From Silene latifolia (taxonomy: Eukaryota; Streptophyta; Magnoliopsida; Caryophyllales; Caryophyllaceae), in contig NC_133536.1 of NCBI RefSeq assembly GCF_048544455.1, forward strand, positions 24,988,152-25,052,151: a DNA stretch of 64,000 nucleotides, read 5' to 3'. Position numbers and translations under genes: made by a program. Under the pieces are notes generated by a model. The model was not told the origin of the DNA. It ran no database searches and worked only from the letters and a program-made list of their open reading frames with translations. Shown here piece by piece: positions 61,680 through 64,000 of this stretch. The stretch's first letter is position 1; every line of letters begins with the position of its first letter.

Positions 61680-62496
61680 TTGTTTTTTGTTTTTTGTTGC
61701 TCTCATTGTACCATATACATTTTGTACATTTTAGGACTTTTCATTTGGATTTTTGGATTTTTGGATTTTTGGACTTTGTTTCGGGCACGAGCCCCCAGTT
61801 TGATTTTTTGGACTTTGTTTCGGGCACGAGCCCTCAGTTTGATGTAGATATGACCTTTTGACTGTATATACTACGGCCTGAGTGCCTTTGCTGCTGGGTT
61901 GTCTTGTTTGTACCTGCAGGTTAGCTTTGAACAGGTTTGGTAGATGACGGTTTACGCCGTCATGCTGCTGAAATTTACATAGAAATTGCACATAAAACAT
62001 ATATTTGTACATATGGCCTATATTAGCGCAAAAAGAAGACTCGAAAATGCAAAAAAATTGCTGTAAATGACCGGACGGTAGGGAGGGCTACCCCCTAAAA
62101 AAAACGCAAATGGAAACGTATAAATTTGAAATAAAATGTGAAACGGGAGTGAAATGATTCCCCAAAAGGAAAATAAATAGAAATTGGTAAGTTAGAGATA
62201 AAATGCAACATGGGTGAAATGATTCCCCCAAAAAGAAAAAAGAAAAAAAATTAGTAAGTTTGAAATAAAATATGAAATGGGTGAAATGATTTCCCCAAAA
62301 AGAAAAATAAAAAAGAAATGAGTAAGTGTGCTTGTTTGACGAAAATGCCGATTTTGTCTCGAAAAGCGTGCCTGTAAGATTAGGAAACTCAAAACATGGT
62401 AATTTGACAGAATTACCAAAAATATTAACCTATACGAATAGAAAATTACGCTTAAGTAAATAGGAAAGATCCAATGCGGAAAATCACAGAAATCCT
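61680..62496. other. Spacer between PMD and DUF7745-like genes
   Basis: Contains a tandem ggatttttggatttttgg run at about 61747 and a duplicated segment (gactttgtttcgggcacgagcc) at about 61771 and 61810. Two or three near-copies of a ~60-bp unit (gtgaaatgattcccc..gaaaa..gtaag) lie at about 62150-62320. No gene. Confidence 0.55.
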
Positions 62497-62563
62497 CTCT
62501 GAGGAAGAGGCGCAGCATGAGCTGCGTTCCTTGGAAGAGGCGCAGCAAGTGCTGCGCTATTTC
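62497..62563. promoter_or_regulatory. GGCGCAGCA/CTGCG cassette upstream of a TATA box
   Basis: Two gaagaggcgcagca halves each paired with ctgcg; ends 43 bp before tataaata at 62607-62614 and 140 bp before the start codon at 62703. Confidence 0.5.
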
Positions 62564-62606
62564 CCCAATGTGTTTGTCCTGACAGATTTTAGGAAACAGC
62601 TTTTAG

Positions 62607-62614
62607 TATAAATA
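62607..62614 (+). promoter_or_regulatory. TATA box of the DUF7745-like gene
   Basis: tataaata lies 96 bp upstream of ATG 62703, with a TC-rich leader between. Confidence 0.55.
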
Positions 62615-62702
62615 TAGACTTCGATGGAGGTTTTATTCATACAATTTCTTCCGTCTTTCTTCCGTCTATTACATAAAAACTCTCTAAAAAAATTATACAT
62701 CA

Positions 62703-64000
62703 TGGATGCTTTGGAAATCCGTCTCAAAGAATGGACAAACGATTTTACAAATGTGAAAAACATGATATGGGTGCTTTCAACTTGGGGTCGATCTTGAGCT
62801 TGAAATTGGTGAAGGTTGTAAAACCATTCTTGGATGCTTGTCTCGAATATTGGGACCCTAATTATCATGTGTTTGCCTTCCCTAGAGGCGATATTTGTCC
62901 TTTTCCCGAAGAAATTGCTGCGATTGGTGGATGGGACCCCGAACATATGCCCGCTATACCTTCTAGCTCTCAAGGGTACAAAAGCAAGTTTAGGGACTTT
63001 CTTGGACTGGCTAAAGCTGAGGTTGACCGTCTTGTGATCTCAAAAGGAGTCTGAATGCTTGATTTCATTGATCGATTTATAAACAGAGCTGACCCTTCTA
63101 TCTCTTATGTGGCGAGGCGTAGGGCATTCGGGTTTTGCCTATTGCATGGTTATGTCCTCCAAGGGCATGTTGATGAGGAGATGAGAGGTGATCCTCATTA
63201 TTTGAGCTTGATTGAGCAAATGGAGCTGCGCAGGAGCCCAGCTTGTCTGTGTTTAGGAGAGATCCTATTGGGATTAGACAACAGGAAAGTCAATCGTGAC
63301 CTCCCTTATTTAGGAAGTTCCATCATTTTGCAGGTAAAAAATGCAACCTTTTATTATTTCCTTTTTTCTTTTCTTTTTTCCGATTTTCTCTTCTTCTTCT
63401 TTTTTTTTCGTTTTTTTTTTGTTTTCTTTTTTTTGGTTGGATATTAATTCCTGCTTTTGGTAGGTTTGGTTCATGGAGCATCTGCGGTTGATCGAATCCC
63501 CAGTTAATGTTCCTGCTTACCATGCTCACTCGATTGCAATGAGGACCAAGCTTTATATGGTGGACTTCACCCGGGTTTGCAATTATTAGGAGAACAAGTT
63601 GAAGAATGAGGATGGTCCCCTTATCAGATGGATTGTACCATGGTGGCATCTCAAGTCGGTCACTGGAGTATCGTCGTTGGATCCTACTCGATCGGTGCGC
63701 ATTCCTGGCTTGGAATTCATGATATGCATCTTCCCGGAGAGACTGATGAGGTAGCTTGGCTTAAAGCAGAGGATTCCTAAGCTCGATACCGTTCCTCAGA
63801 CTGCAGTGGCACTTACCGCCGAGAGTCATAGAGAGTGGGCTCTCAAATGGGCTCAAAGAAACATGTGGTTCCTAAACTCTTCGGTTAGCTCACTATGGGT
63901 GTCGGATTCCTACTTGCAATGGAGGAAATATAATACTCCTAAGGAGCGTGAGAAGCTAAGGAAGCGCGAGCCTGTTGATTACAAGATTCGTGAGGTAACG
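62703..64000 (+). pseudogene. DUF7745-like gene in the gypsy-like element, partial
   Basis: Plus-strand gene running off the window. Starts MDALEIRLKEWTNDFTNVKN at 62703. Blocks FLDACLEYWDPNYHVFAFPR, CPFPEEIAAIGGWDPEH and RRAFGFCLLHGYVLQGH, and, after an intron at about 63334-63463 (cag|gtaaaa ... tttggtag), VWFMEHLRLIESPVNVPAYH, resemble the DUF7745 family, whose WDP..VF.F....C.P..EE pattern I recall. That family is common next to plant retrotransposons; its function is unknown. The copy is broken. It has its own TATA box and an upstream palindromic cassette, so it may have been an independently transcribed cargo gene. Confidence 0.6.

Larger units (their letters stand above)
41279..64000 (+). 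mobile_element. Large gypsy-like element carrying PMD and DUF7745 genes, partial
   Basis: It starts inside the 3' LTR of the older copia element. After the 2.36-kb LTR, internal sequence runs 43642-43980, is interrupted by the Athila element, resumes at 56669, and continues to the window end, interrupted again by a solo LTR at 58128-59635. Two plus-strand accessory genes lie in the 5' internal part; gag-pol is not reached. The accessory genes look broken. Alternatively, the plant-gene part could be a separate duplicated segment rather than true cargo. Confidence 0.5.

Overview
The window is nuclear DNA of a flowering plant. Genes are intron-rich with GT/AG splice sites, intergenic DNA is AT-rich, and plant-type transposons (Stowaway, hAT-like and Mutator-like MITEs, tRNA-derived SINEs, Ty1/copia and Ty3/gypsy LTR elements) are abundant. 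The repeat style suggests a eudicot of the order Caryophyllales, perhaps Caryophyllaceae; that placement is inference only.

The first 25 kb is the genic part. It holds (i) the 3' end of an RsmE-type 16S rRNA uridine methyltransferase gene (1-908, +); (ii) a small intronless gene for a 74-residue basic protein (3221-3445, +); (iii) a complete three-exon SOB FIVE-LIKE (SOFL) gene (11017-13278, -) with a 41-residue asparagine tract; and (iv) a complete 14-exon nucleobase-ascorbate transporter gene of the NAT4 type (19598-22706, -; 528 residues), whose NAT signature is altered at two positions. Between them lie hAT-like MITEs, a 552-bp foldback Mutator-like MITE with a 9-bp target duplication, Stowaway elements, a SINE inside SOFL intron 1 and a SINE-like insert in a NAT intron.

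From 25.1 kb onward the window is a nest of LTR retrotransposons, all treated here as fossils. A minus-strand Ty1/copia element (25123-33994) holds a solo LTR in its right LTR and an LTR-like insert in its pol region. A plus-strand Ty1/copia element (34649-41278) holds another solo LTR. Its 3' LTR is cut by the start of a large Ty3/gypsy-like element (41279 to beyond the window end). That element in turn holds a young, nearly whole Athila-type element (43981-56663, 5-bp target duplication, LTRs about 99% alike) and a solo LTR (58128-59635). The outer element carries two plant genes in its 5' internal part: a multi-exon plant mobile domain (PMD) gene and a DUF7745-like gene.

The most striking unexplained pattern is a set of palindromic cassettes. 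One is built on TCGATCGA (usually actcgatcgagt pairs). It occurs in the LTRs of at least five insertions of different sequence, in the Athila coding region, and upstream of the Athila 3' ORF. In the LTRs it usually ends 45-50 bp upstream of a TATA-like box. A second cassette (GGCGCAGCA paired with CTGCG) recurs in the outer gypsy LTR and before both captured genes, once again about 43 bp upstream of a TATA box. These look like convergently reused promoter modules.
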